From NCBI GenBank assembly GCA_034437655.1, contig DAOTTU010000041.1, forward strand, positions 124,001 to 188,000: 64,000 bases of DNA. Direction: 5' to 3'. Source of the stretch: J027 sp034437655 (GTDB taxonomy: Bacteria; Chloroflexota; Anaerolineae; Aggregatilineales; J027). Of the stretch, positions 42,901-50,975 are shown piece by piece; position 1 is the stretch's first letter, and each line of letters begins with the position of its first letter. The notes under the pieces are model-generated. The model was not told the origin of the DNA and made no database searches. It worked only from the letters and a program-made list of their open reading frames with translations. The position numbers and the translations under genes are program-made.

Positions 42901-42965
42901 AGCGTGTCGTTGGGGTGGACGGAAAATTCTACGTCTTTGTCGTTTAGTTTAAATGCAATATTCAT
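39948..42965 (-). CDS. XdhD-type molybdenum hydroxylase with cysteine-less fused [2Fe-2S] domain
   Basis: This 1005-residue fusion has a small-subunit-like domain (1-160), a Pro-rich linker (165-230) and the Moco-binding large subunit (235-1005). The catalytic part has GGGFGVKQEV, GAYRGYGVPQGFWAVE, ATDLGTGSDTVLTQIAAEVLG, and near the C-terminus GPFGAKAVAEIP with the catalytic Glu. The N-terminal domain aligns without gaps to [2Fe-2S] subunits, but the cluster ligands are replaced: D38, A43, D46 and G58 in the first cluster; C105 kept but E108, S140 and D142 in the second. E. coli XdhD, as I recall it, is similarly fused and cysteine-poor. No FAD subunit is nearby, so electrons must leave by another partner. 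The substrate is probably a purine. It overlaps both neighbours by 4 nt. Confidence 0.9.
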   Translation of the reverse strand: MNIAFKLNDKDVEFSVHPNDTLLRALRNNGYMGTKFSDEFGIAGADTVLLDGRPVLSGMMLAHQVAGREVTTIEGVGGLQDRGWRGSQPLHALQQAFVETGAIQCGYETPAFILSALVLLRDTPSPSEGDVRDALAGVLSRDTGYVKPVQAVLRAAAILRGEEVPPIGTEGAIPAPPDLFPPPAEVTGGNDVADAPPMHDGNSGSRVQTQVRTAPMPVMTVAPEVAGLAQVGKPKAKVDARKLVQGNPAFADDIEMRGMLTAKVLWSPHPHAIIKSIDVSKARELEGVHAVLTHEDLPRVVYTTAGQSHPEPGPHDNFSLDYKVRYVGDRVAMVAAETEAIAIKALSLIVVEYEELPAVFDPRESMNDGAPILHDEPESWHIEDRNRNLAAVVDWEVGSVAEGFEQADQIFERTYYSPKVQQTPIEPHIAVTYFDENDRLVIRTSTQVPFHVRRILAPVLGLEEKQIRVIKPRIGGGFGVKQEVLMEDVPAHLSIVTGRPVRFEYTREEEFYASRSRHPMYMTMRTGVTNDGKIVANEMYCLSDTGASGTHGMTVAGNTGHKAMAIYNAPNIKFHADIVYTNTPPSGAYRGYGVPQGFWAVEQHMEYICREMGFDPLEFRLNNAVKAGDLHPVSKAWNEGREAQPEYIRTCGLQECVEEGAKAILWHERYNNPDWHTVPGKPHLRRGIGVAAVMQGTAIPRLDMGAASIKINDDGSFNLLVGATDLGTGSDTVLTQIAAEVLGCDTTDFITYSSDTDFTPFDKGAYASSTTYISGRAAQIAAQQVAEQVRAVAVKMFNGEDLRDGHNEVVADDVLLRDKAAHAPDGRSISFRDIALNSLHHEDQHQIMGIGSYVSPESPPPFGAQYATITLDIETGQFTVDELIMAVDSGVIINPVTASGQIEGGMVQALGYAHCEEMAFDERGSMLNRQFDDYKIYRADEMPEMGVIFIETYEESGPFGAKAVAEIPMDGVGPAVANAVYDACGVWITDGPILPEKIWRALQEK

Positions 42966-45475
42966 GGTTCAACCTCTATCTCTCCCAAAAAATGGCGGTC
43001 TTGTTCGCCGTTGGGTGTGTTCACCGTGTAGCGGCGGCCAGTGCCCGGCTCATACATACCGATTGCCAGCGAGTAGGTGCCTGTTTGCAAGCCATCAAGC
43101 GATAAGTGATAAGTGTCATCTATCACCACACCGGGTAGCCAGTTCACAGGTGGTAAATACCCGCGTACGTAGGTATCAAGCTGGCGTACTGGCGGCGCGT
43201 CAACATCATCATACATATGCACAAACACCTTGGCAGTACTCAGCTGGGGGTCAAAAGACCACCATTGTGCCATGATAGTGACAGTGTTTGAATCTGTATC
43301 ATAACTTGAATTGAGGAAAAAATCGAAGGCTAGTCGCCCTGATATGGTGTTCGTGAATTGCACGGCATCAGTCGGTGGGTTGTGGGTGTTTGCGCCATTG
43401 TCTATGCGATACACCCACGCATAGGCAATTTCAACGGCTTGCAGCAAGCAAAAACGTGCCACACCATCATTTACACCATCCAATTGCAGCGGTATATCGA
43501 CCCATTGTCCGGGTAAATCTGGTACCTGGGCGCGGTCTTGCGGGGTCACACATTTATCTTCAACGTAGACCGGATTTGCAGCGTGAACACGCAAAATCAT
43601 CACGATGTCACTATCTGCAAAATCACCTTCAAGCGCTCGGAGTTCCTGATAGGCGTTCGTATTGCGTACCCCGTCTACCCACTGGCAGTCGTCGCTCTCA
43701 CAGCCAGCCACGGGCAAATTCCGCACGATGGAGGCAAAACCATCTGGTGGTGGCAACTCAACATCCCACCACGACCACTGACGACGATAACCAATCGCTG
43801 CTTCATCGTCTAAATCAGCGAAATCAACGGTCGCAATGCGTTTCGCGTCGTCGGGCAGCATCCAGCCGAGCGTGTGCATCGGATCGGTGTCATCTGGCCA
43901 CGTTGTTCGCGAGACAATTTGCGTGCTGGTGGCAGAAGCGACCGTGTTGTCTGGCAAGGGCACCGTGAAGCGCGCCATTTCTGCGCCGAAAACGCCTGCC
44001 TGTTCCAGCAAAGGTAGAGATTGAATGTCATGGTACACCGCGAAATAGTCGGGGCGATGGGGGTGGGTGGACATGGTGTCATAAATTGTGCCAGACCCTT
44101 GCCGCCACGCCGCCGCGACGCCTTCCGTCGTTAGCCCGACCATATCATAAGTCGCCCGTTGCCCCACATAGCGCATCACCCCGACGTCATGCACACCGAC
44201 TCGTGCATCGGCGGGCAAATTATCATCAACCCAGCGTGCCATCGCGATTTGCTGTTGTGTAACGACATGCACGTTATCTCGGTAACGACGGGCATATTCT
44301 GGCAACGTGACTGCACACATCACCACAATAGTCGTGATAAGTCCTATACGAAGCACCCCACCCCACCTACCATTCAGCCGTAATAACAGCCACCCCGCCA
44401 ACGGAAAAAAGAGTGCCATCAGCGGCAATTGGTAGCGTTTAAAGTGCCAGAAAGCCGTTTCGAGCGTAGCGATCCCGGCACTGATTCCTACCAACCATCC
44501 CAGCGCCACCACCGCCGGGTGAATTTGCTTCGTCTGCCAGCTTTGCCACAAGCCAAGCCCCACGCCAACCATCGCCAGCAAAAATAGCAGCGTCGGCAGA
44601 TACGCACCGTCGGTCGGATTGGTGCCAAGCAGCCATTCACGCCAGATACGGGCCCAGAAATCGAGCGCAGTGGTTAGCCGTTCGGTTAAGGGGATCGTGC
44701 TGTTATAGAGGTGCGATTTTGCTTCGTTGCCGCTGGCAGAAAAACTACCCGTCGCAAGGAAATTAACAAGAGGTTGCACCAAAATTGCGAGAATGGGTAC
44801 TGCAAAGCGCCAGTACAACCGCCGTGCATTCACCACCAACACAACAGCCACCGTCAACGCGACGACAGCGCCCTCTGGCCGGGTCAACGCTGCAACACTC
44901 GCCGCACCAAGCGCCAGTCCTTCACGCGCGGTTGACAACCCATACAACGTCGTCAGCAGCGCCAGCGTCATCAGCAACGTTTCCATACCACTGAAGGCCG
45001 CCCACGCCACCGCCCCACTCAACAGAAACGCCAGTGCAAGCCCTAACGCCACCGGATAGCGTGCAGAAACACCGCGCGCATCTGCTAACGGCGCTTCCAT
45101 CACCATGCGATAGATCATCCATGCACTGAGCAGATAAAACAGGCCACCAAGCCCTACTGCCCAGAACCCAAGCGCCATGTCATTAAACCCAAGCGCGTAG
45201 CCGAGCGCTAGCACTGGTGAATATAAAAAACTGGTTGCGCCAGAGGTTGGCTCGTCGCCGGGGTTGTAGACGTATGGGGCGCCGCTGGCCATTTGCCGGG
45301 CATATTGAAAGTGGATGTAGGTATCGTCAAGCGGCATGACAATCGGTTCATCAGCGCTCGCGCGAAGTCCTAGCGAGAGATACACCAGCATAATCAAACC
45401 GGCCACTATGCATAGCACAGCCCATGCCAGCAGATGATGAGAACGGTTATGTGCTTTGTGAGATTGCATGTGCAT
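42962..45475 (-). CDS. GT-C-type membrane glycosyltransferase
   Basis: This 837-residue polytopic membrane protein begins with a helix, then an outer loop PLDDTYIHFQYARQMASG with the acidic pair D50-D51 followed by GATSFLYSP. This is the usual position of the catalytic Asp in polyprenyl-phosphate-sugar-dependent GT-C enzymes. About ten more membrane helices follow (to about residue 400). A large outer C-terminal domain (about 400-837) looks like beta-sandwich material, ending with a Gly/Tyr-rich carbohydrate-binding-like stretch. It probably transfers a sugar to a cell-surface acceptor. Its stop overlaps the XdhD-type gene start in an ATGA, yet no link to purine metabolism is evident. Confidence 0.82.
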   Translation of the reverse strand: MHMQSHKAHNRSHHLLAWAVLCIVAGLIMLVYLSLGLRASADEPIVMPLDDTYIHFQYARQMASGAPYVYNPGDEPTSGATSFLYSPVLALGYALGFNDMALGFWAVGLGGLFYLLSAWMIYRMVMEAPLADARGVSARYPVALGLALAFLLSGAVAWAAFSGMETLLMTLALLTTLYGLSTAREGLALGAASVAALTRPEGAVVALTVAVVLVVNARRLYWRFAVPILAILVQPLVNFLATGSFSASGNEAKSHLYNSTIPLTERLTTALDFWARIWREWLLGTNPTDGAYLPTLLFLLAMVGVGLGLWQSWQTKQIHPAVVALGWLVGISAGIATLETAFWHFKRYQLPLMALFFPLAGWLLLRLNGRWGGVLRIGLITTIVVMCAVTLPEYARRYRDNVHVVTQQQIAMARWVDDNLPADARVGVHDVGVMRYVGQRATYDMVGLTTEGVAAAWRQGSGTIYDTMSTHPHRPDYFAVYHDIQSLPLLEQAGVFGAEMARFTVPLPDNTVASATSTQIVSRTTWPDDTDPMHTLGWMLPDDAKRIATVDFADLDDEAAIGYRRQWSWWDVELPPPDGFASIVRNLPVAGCESDDCQWVDGVRNTNAYQELRALEGDFADSDIVMILRVHAANPVYVEDKCVTPQDRAQVPDLPGQWVDIPLQLDGVNDGVARFCLLQAVEIAYAWVYRIDNGANTHNPPTDAVQFTNTISGRLAFDFFLNSSYDTDSNTVTIMAQWWSFDPQLSTAKVFVHMYDDVDAPPVRQLDTYVRGYLPPVNWLPGVVIDDTYHLSLDGLQTGTYSLAIGMYEPGTGRRYTVNTPNGEQDRHFLGEIEVEP

Positions 45476-45484
45476 AAGTGAAGA

Positions 45485-46912
45485 TCATGAGCGTGTACGT
45501 TTCAAATGAGACATTGCGCTTGACTGCAAATGCTGTATATCAACGTCCAATTCGTGCAAGACCCATATAGCCCGCGTGTCGGACTGTTTGAGCAACGCCA
45601 ACAGCAAATGCAACGGGTTAACCACCGCATAATGGCAAGCCACGCACGCCACGTCAATAGCCTGTCGTACAAGTGCTTGTAGTTCGTCATGCAAGCGCCG
45701 TGTCGAAAGTTGATAGCGCAACCCATGTACATTGCCAACTTCTAGCAAGGCACGCACCCGCCGCCGTTCAACACCGTTTTGTGCAAGGAGTGTCGCTGTC
45801 AGCCCGGATTCATCCATCAGCAACCCCATTAAAAGATGCCCGGTATCTAAAACATAATGTTCTAAACGGTATGCTTCTTCAAGCGCGACTTCAAAATTTT
45901 GCTGTGCTTCAAAGGTCAACGTGAATAACACAGGGCTGTTGATCTCGTCAACGCTAGCAACACCGTCCAGCACCGCAATTTGGGGCTGTATGTACTGCTC
46001 AAGCGTGGCAAACACATCACGTGGGCGAATTTCGCAGCGGCGTAGCACACGTAATGCAACGTCATCTTCATCCAATAGCGCCACGTGATAGAGTAAGTGC
46101 CCTGTGCTAATACGTGGATGTTTACGGAGATAACGTTCGTTAGCAGCACGGTCTAGCAAGCGCTTGTAGGTATACGAGAGGCCAACGACTTCGACAGTGC
46201 GGTCTTGCGGGGGGCACATTTGCAACAGACGGCCGCGTAAGCGCTCGGTATCGGCGCCGAGGTTGCGCAATACCCGTGCGGCTAACCCATCGCGGTCACG
46301 TGTCAGACCTATCAACAGGTGGCCGGTGTCCACTTCGTCGTGGCTATGTTCGCGGGCCTCATCTTGCGCAAATGACACTGCCAGCTTGGCACTGGCTGTA
46401 TACCGCGACCGTTGTCGCCGCACAGGTACGTCTTTAGCGAGAAACAACGCTGTCCGTATGTCCTGCAACCGCACTGACCATTCCGTAACACCCACAACAT
46501 TGAGTACAGTCCGCCCTTTTGCCGACCGCATCACACCGAGCAAAATATGTTCTGGCTCAAGGGTGCGTTGGTCTGCCCAGTAGCGTTCGTGATCGGCAAG
46601 ACGAAGCGCATATTGTGCTTCAGCAGACCATTGCGGATCACCTTTAACGCGATGGTCAAAGCCCACATTTTGCCGCTGGATGATGCTTTCGAGCTTTCTG
46701 GCAGACAAGCCGGGGAGCATATTCACAATAGAACCCGACGGTTTACCACGCCATAGACGATTAAGGAGTCCTTTCGAGTTTTGATCCAGAGCAATAACAC
46801 CTAGCAAGAGATGCTCAACCCCAACGTGACTGTTACCGAGGCGACGCGCTTCTGCAACCGCAGTATCAAGCACGGTCGTCGCAGTATGGCTCTGTGGCGG
46901 TAGTATATCCAT
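45485..46912 (-). CDS. Protein of six Clp N-terminal half-repeats without an ATPase
   Basis: This 475-residue protein consists only of ClpA/ClpC N-domain half-repeats. Each repeat has a helix, then an [E/G]HLLLG-like signature: EHLLLG (about 36), EHILLG (124), GHLLIG (200), GHLLYH (274), GHLLMG (361) and LHLLLA (437), numbered from the GTG at 46918. No Walker motif is present. One normal Clp_N domain has two such repeats, so this equals three fused N-domains. N-domains bind adaptors and substrates, so it may act as an adaptor, scaffold or decoy for ClpC, whose gene lies at 32881-35376. The start could be the ATG at 46912 or the GTG two codons earlier. Confidence 0.87.
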   Translation of the reverse strand: MDILPPQSHTATTVLDTAVAEARRLGNSHVGVEHLLLGVIALDQNSKGLLNRLWRGKPSGSIVNMLPGLSARKLESIIQRQNVGFDHRVKGDPQWSAEAQYALRLADHERYWADQRTLEPEHILLGVMRSAKGRTVLNVVGVTEWSVRLQDIRTALFLAKDVPVRRQRSRYTASAKLAVSFAQDEAREHSHDEVDTGHLLIGLTRDRDGLAARVLRNLGADTERLRGRLLQMCPPQDRTVEVVGLSYTYKRLLDRAANERYLRKHPRISTGHLLYHVALLDEDDVALRVLRRCEIRPRDVFATLEQYIQPQIAVLDGVASVDEINSPVLFTLTFEAQQNFEVALEEAYRLEHYVLDTGHLLMGLLMDESGLTATLLAQNGVERRRVRALLEVGNVHGLRYQLSTRRLHDELQALVRQAIDVACVACHYAVVNPLHLLLALLKQSDTRAIWVLHELDVDIQHLQSSAMSHLKRTRS

Positions 46913-46936
46913 TAGCACAGGGTCTATGGGATGCGA

Positions 46937-47941
46937 TTACAGGTAACCATCAGCGAACGTGTCGATCATCAACTTCACATCTTCACCCAGCGGGTATAGC
47001 ACAGGGCATGTGCAGCCAGTTTCAACGTACTGACGCACCTTAGCCCGCACTTCGTCGGGTGTGCCGCTGGCCGTCACCTGTTGCACAACCTCGTCGGGGA
47101 CAAGTGTCATCGCATTTTCGATTTCTTCTTCAGTCGCTGGCCATGTCAGCACCCGTTGAATCTCGTCCAGTAAGCTCTGGTCAACGCCGCTGGCTTTCAT
47201 CAGGTGTGGTTGCTGGCCGAGGTATTGTGTCACTAATTTGCGGGCCGCATCCAACGCTCGTGAGCGGTTGTGGTCCACAGAACAGATGACCAGTTGCGGC
47301 CGGTCGATATCGTCCAGCGTACGGCCGGCAAGTTCTGCGCCTTTGGTGAGCTGTTCCATCGCGTTGACATTGTAGTCTGGCGAGACCATGTAATTGAGCA
47401 GCACACCGTCGGCAATTTCGCCCGTCAGCGCCAGCATTTTCGGGCCTGTTGCTCCAATGTAGATTGGCACATTGCGTGGCTCTTTGCGACCGTGTACCAC
47501 ATCAAGTTCAATCTCGTTCACGTTGACGAACTCGCCCTGAAACGTGACACGCTTCATCGCCAGCAAATCGCGCACCACCGTGACATATTCACGCATCGCC
47601 AGCAGGGGTTTGCGCCGTTCAATGCCGACATTCGCCGCAAGCGGGTCCCACCACGCCCCAATACCACACAGAATGCGGTCCTGAGCAAGGTCATCTAGCG
47701 TGAGGAAGGTTGAGGCTGTCAACGAGACGTTGCGCGTCCAGTTATTGATAACGCCAGAGCCGACTTTTATGCGGGTGGTGTGGGCGGCAAAAGCTGCCAT
47801 TGGAACGATTGCATCACGCACCAGACGACTTTCGGCCTGCCACACCGCCTCAAAGCCGCGTGATTCTGCGTATTGTACGTACTCAACACCCCGGTCAATC
47901 GGATGCGCGTCCTGCAAATACAGTGCTACACGGTCTGACAT
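46937..47941 (-). CDS. Luciferase-like (LLM) F420-dependent oxidoreductase
   Basis: This 334-residue TIM-barrel flavin/F420 oxidoreductase is of the luciferase-like monooxygenase superfamily, with the look of the methylene-tetrahydromethanopterin reductase group. Marks are GVEYVQYAESRGFEAVWQAE, RIKVGSGVINNWTRNV, GIGAWW, and PIYIGATGPKMLALTGEIADGVLL. The ATG at 47941 has AGGACAG 6 nt upstream. It lies 19 nt downstream of cofC, at the end of the F420 genes, which strongly favours F420 over FMN as cofactor. The substrate is unknown. Confidence 0.88.
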   Translation of the reverse strand: MSDRVALYLQDAHPIDRGVEYVQYAESRGFEAVWQAESRLVRDAIVPMAAFAAHTTRIKVGSGVINNWTRNVSLTASTFLTLDDLAQDRILCGIGAWWDPLAANVGIERRKPLLAMREYVTVVRDLLAMKRVTFQGEFVNVNEIELDVVHGRKEPRNVPIYIGATGPKMLALTGEIADGVLLNYMVSPDYNVNAMEQLTKGAELAGRTLDDIDRPQLVICSVDHNRSRALDAARKLVTQYLGQQPHLMKASGVDQSLLDEIQRVLTWPATEEEIENAMTLVPDEVVQQVTASGTPDEVRAKVRQYVETGCTCPVLYPLGEDVKLMIDTFADGYL

Positions 47942-47960
47942 GGTTCTGTCCTTTTTCGGG

Positions 47961-48608
47961 TTAGTCCAGCACTTCGCTGGTATGATAATCAATCATGGGC
48001 ACATCATAGCGCAGCGCAAGACGTCGATACAACTCAAGGTCTTCCGGCGTGTCAACATCCAATGCAAGCCGCGTTGATTCATAAACGACCACCTGCAAGC
48101 CGTGTAGTTCTGCCTGAGACTTATGCCGACCAAAGCTGTCTTCGCCATAGGTGTACACCATTGCCCCGGGCGGATTCACAAGCATTGCATTGGTACCGTC
48201 TTTGTTGCGGTCCGGGGTCAGCACAACCGTCGCCGGGTACTGCCCACGCTGGATAATCGCCTGCACATCTTCTTCGCACAGCAACGGAATGTCCGTTGGT
48301 AAGATCATCACCGCGTCGGCACCCATCGTTCGCAAAAACTCAGTGGCACGCATCAAGGCAGGGTTGAGTTCGGGTTGTCCACTTTCCTGAACAGTCGTTG
48401 CATTGTAATCACGCGCAATCGCCAGCGCTTTGGTATCCCGTGTAATCACCAGTGTACCAGCCACCTCGTCGATGTCGCGCAGGAGACTTAAGTTGTGAAC
48501 AAACATTCCAAGCGCGAGCTTTTCACGCTCAGCAGGAGAAAGCACCGAAGCCAAACGGCTTTTTGCGCGTAGCAACGGCTTAACTGGCATGATAACCCAT
48601 GTTTTCAT
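47961..48608 (-). CDS. cofC: Phospholactate/PEP guanylyltransferase CofC
   Basis: This 215-residue nucleotidyltransferase activates 2-phospholactate or phosphoenolpyruvate with GTP for F420 tail assembly. Motifs are VIMPVKPLLRAKSRLA (nucleotide-binding loop), VMILPTDIPLL (metal-binding Asp) and TPDRNKDGTNAMLVNPPG, with SFGRHKSQAE and LALDVDTPEDL in the C-terminal half. The ATG at 48608 overlaps the cofD stop (TGATG). Which acid it uses cannot be read here; the nearby nitroreductase suggests the PEP route used by bacteria. Confidence 0.92.
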   Translation of the reverse strand: MKTWVIMPVKPLLRAKSRLASVLSPAEREKLALGMFVHNLSLLRDIDEVAGTLVITRDTKALAIARDYNATTVQESGQPELNPALMRATEFLRTMGADAVMILPTDIPLLCEEDVQAIIQRGQYPATVVLTPDRNKDGTNAMLVNPPGAMVYTYGEDSFGRHKSQAELHGLQVVVYESTRLALDVDTPEDLELYRRLALRYDVPMIDYHTSEVLD

Positions 48609-49567
48609 CACTCATTTGCCTTTTCAATGAATTTCAAGATGCGTTGTGCAAGTGCGCGGCGGTCGTCGTCGGTTGTCATTAATGTTGGCGTTGCCATGAC
48701 ACGCTGCGCTGGAAATGCTTGCTGTAACGTTGCGCGCTCATGCTCATCTTGCGTATCAATGACGAGAATGTCAAACAACGCTTTGTAATACCGGGCAACA
48801 CCATGTACAGACGGTTCTAATCCCATTTCGCGCATCAGTTTGTCGGTCGGGCCTTTCACGGCCTGGCCCCCGATCAACGGGCTGACCAATACTGACGGAA
48901 TAGCACGTTGTTGAATACGTTCGCGCAATTCTGGCACCGCCAGAATCGGTGCAATCGACAGGATCGGGTTCGACGGACAGAATATGATCAACTCAGCCGT
49001 CTCAAGCACAGCCCGTGCCTCTGGTGTCAGGCTAGAAATGTCTGCGCCTTCATAATGTACAGCCTTTACCGTCGGTTGCCAGCGATGCTTCACGAAATAG
49101 ACCTGAAACGGCAGAATCCCATGCTCATGTGTATCAACCATCGTGCGTAAGCGATCATCTGTCACTGGCAACACCTGCTGCTCGAGCGCTAACTGCTGGC
49201 TGAGGCGTTGCATCACCGTTGTCAGACGTTGACCGCCACGTAACCAATAAGTGCGCAAAATATGAGTCGCAAGGTCATTATCGCCCAGGCTAAACCACGT
49301 CTTTTCGCCATAGGTCTGCATCATAGCAAGGTTCTGCCAGCTTTCGTTCACCAGTCCCCAGCCTGTTTTTGGATTCGCACGCCCCGCCAGCGTATACATC
49401 ACAGTGTCGAGGTCGGGTGAAATATGCAGGCCATAGTGTTCGAAGTCATCGCCAACATTGCCAATGACGGTTAGATTTCCCGGTGGCAAAATCTGCGCAA
49501 GGCCATGTGCCAACTTCGCCCCACCGACACCCCCCGCCAACGCCACCACACGCGGTGCATTAACCAT
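48608..49567 (-). CDS. cofD: 2-phospho-L-lactate (or PEP) transferase CofD
   Basis: This 319-residue enzyme joins the activated three-carbon acid to the deazaflavin FO, giving (dehydro-)F420-0. Marks are VVALAGGVGGAKLAHGL, IGNVGDDFEHYGLHISPDLDTVMY, TWFSLGDNDLATHI and PSNPILSIAPILAV. The ATG follows directly after the nitroreductase stop with no gap, and the 3' end overlaps cofC by 1 nt. FO synthase (cofG/cofH) is not in the window. Confidence 0.95.
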   Translation of the reverse strand: MVNAPRVVALAGGVGGAKLAHGLAQILPPGNLTVIGNVGDDFEHYGLHISPDLDTVMYTLAGRANPKTGWGLVNESWQNLAMMQTYGEKTWFSLGDNDLATHILRTYWLRGGQRLTTVMQRLSQQLALEQQVLPVTDDRLRTMVDTHEHGILPFQVYFVKHRWQPTVKAVHYEGADISSLTPEARAVLETAELIIFCPSNPILSIAPILAVPELRERIQQRAIPSVLVSPLIGGQAVKGPTDKLMREMGLEPSVHGVARYYKALFDILVIDTQDEHERATLQQAFPAQRVMATPTLMTTDDDRRALAQRILKFIEKANE

Positions 49568-50188
49568 TTAACGCCACACCAGTCTGCTTACCAATGGTTC
49601 ACGATTGCGTTCACGTTCCTGTGCCGGATACCCAATCGTAATCAAGCCCTGTGGCTCCCAATTGGCGGGCAGGTCCAGCGTTGCCTGCACGACATCTGGG
49701 CAAAACAATGGCGCGCACATCCAGCACGCTCCTAACCCCGCTGCATGAGCGGCCAACAAGAAGTTTTGACCAGCCATCGCTGTGCTTTGAATGGCCATCA
49801 CACGCTCGTTATGGCTACGGGTTGCGTCTGGATAGCTGTCCATGTCCCCCATCGTCATACATAAGCACAACAACGCTGCTGCGCCAGTAATGCGAGAATA
49901 CGAGCGGTCAACATCCTGCGCAATCACGTCTTCCGGCACATCGTCTGCGTCCAGATCAGCGCGGAGCCTCGCTCCCATCGCCCGGGCCAGCCTATCTTGC
50001 GTTGTGTCGCCGTCAATCATCACAAAACGCCACGGCTGGCGGTTGTGTGCCGAGGGGGCCCAGCTTGCAACCGTCAGTAGATCCTCCAACAATTCCCGGG
50101 GAACGGGGGCGTCGCTGTAGCGGCGCAATGAACGGCGTGACGTAGCCAGCGCTTTGAATGCAGACAGTTGCGCTTCGGTTGATACCAT
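49568..50188 (-). CDS. Nitroreductase-family protein, FbiB C-terminal-like
   Basis: This 206-residue FMN-binding nitroreductase has SRRSLRRYSDAPVPRELLEDLL, WAPSAHNRQPWRFVMI and AAHAAGLGACWMCAPLF. It lies between cofE and cofD with 10 and 0 nt gaps. In mycobacteria the same kind of domain is fused to CofE as FbiB, where it reduces dehydro-F420-0 to F420-0. Here the two halves are separate genes in the same order. Reduction of dehydro-F420 is therefore the likely role, by context. GAGGT precedes the ATG. Confidence 0.88.
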   Translation of the reverse strand: MVSTEAQLSAFKALATSRRSLRRYSDAPVPRELLEDLLTVASWAPSAHNRQPWRFVMIDGDTTQDRLARAMGARLRADLDADDVPEDVIAQDVDRSYSRITGAAALLCLCMTMGDMDSYPDATRSHNERVMAIQSTAMAGQNFLLAAHAAGLGACWMCAPLFCPDVVQATLDLPANWEPQGLITIGYPAQERERNREPLVSRLVWR

Positions 50189-50198
50189 TAATTATACC

Positions 50199-50975
50199 TC
50201 AATTTTTCAGATACAGGTCATTTTCGGTCGGTCGTGACAAGTCTTCGCTGTTACCCGCCGCGTAACCTTCCCACTGTAGCCCCCGCACAATGACCGCTGG
50301 CTGCCCCGCGCTCGACTCACCAGTGATCAACCCGGCAGCGGCGGCAATCTGGTCAGCAAAGGCCGTGATAGTGTTGTGTAGCGTACGGCCATAGCGGTCA
50401 GGGTGTCCGCGCTCGTCCAACACAGCCGGAATGCCGCTGATTCCAATCGCGACGTTGAGATTACCCATCCTAAACGGGCGGCCGTGCGTGTCAGTAATAA
50501 CAACGGCTAGCTGTTGCCCTGTTTCCGCATGAACCGCATCAGCAATCGCACCAGCAGAAGCATCAGGGTTTTCTGGCAACAGCAGCGCGTAATCAGCGTA
50601 GCTTTCACCCAGATTGGATTGGTCAATACCTGCGTTGGCACACACAAAACCCAGCTTATGCCGCACAACCAACACGTAGGGCGCAGCGCGTGACACCAAT
50701 GTTGATTCCCGCAAGACCAGTTCCACCATTTTTGGTGACTTGTGCGTGACAGCGGCGAGTTCGTGTGCGCGTGCAGATGGCACTATATCAGTCAGCAAAA
50801 CGAAGCGATTTTCTGCCTTCGACACAATCTTCGATGATACGCACAGCACATCCCCCGACGTTGGTTGCCACGCCATCTGCTTCAGCGATTGCGAGATAAG
50901 GGCAGGGAGGTCGGCACCGGGCTGGATGTCTGGTAAGCCGGGGAGCGCCTCTAGCACCAAACGCGTTGCAGGCAT
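50199..50975 (-). CDS. cofE: Coenzyme F420-0:L-glutamate ligase CofE
   Basis: This 258-residue GTP-dependent ligase adds glutamates to the F420 tail. Motifs are GDVLCVSSKIVSKAENR, GFVCANAGIDQSNLG, VVITDTHGRPFRMGNLNVAIG and GIPAVLDERGHPDRYGRTL. The ATG overlaps the stop of the NADPH:F420 oxidoreductase gene by 1 nt (TGATG), and the FbiB-like nitroreductase follows after 10 nt. The enzyme ends without the nitroreductase extension of mycobacterial FbiB. Confidence 0.95.
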   Translation of the reverse strand: MPATRLVLEALPGLPDIQPGADLPALISQSLKQMAWQPTSGDVLCVSSKIVSKAENRFVLLTDIVPSARAHELAAVTHKSPKMVELVLRESTLVSRAAPYVLVVRHKLGFVCANAGIDQSNLGESYADYALLLPENPDASAGAIADAVHAETGQQLAVVITDTHGRPFRMGNLNVAIGISGIPAVLDERGHPDRYGRTLHNTITAFADQIAAAAGLITGESSAGQPAVIVRGLQWEGYAAGNSEDLSRPTENDLYLKN

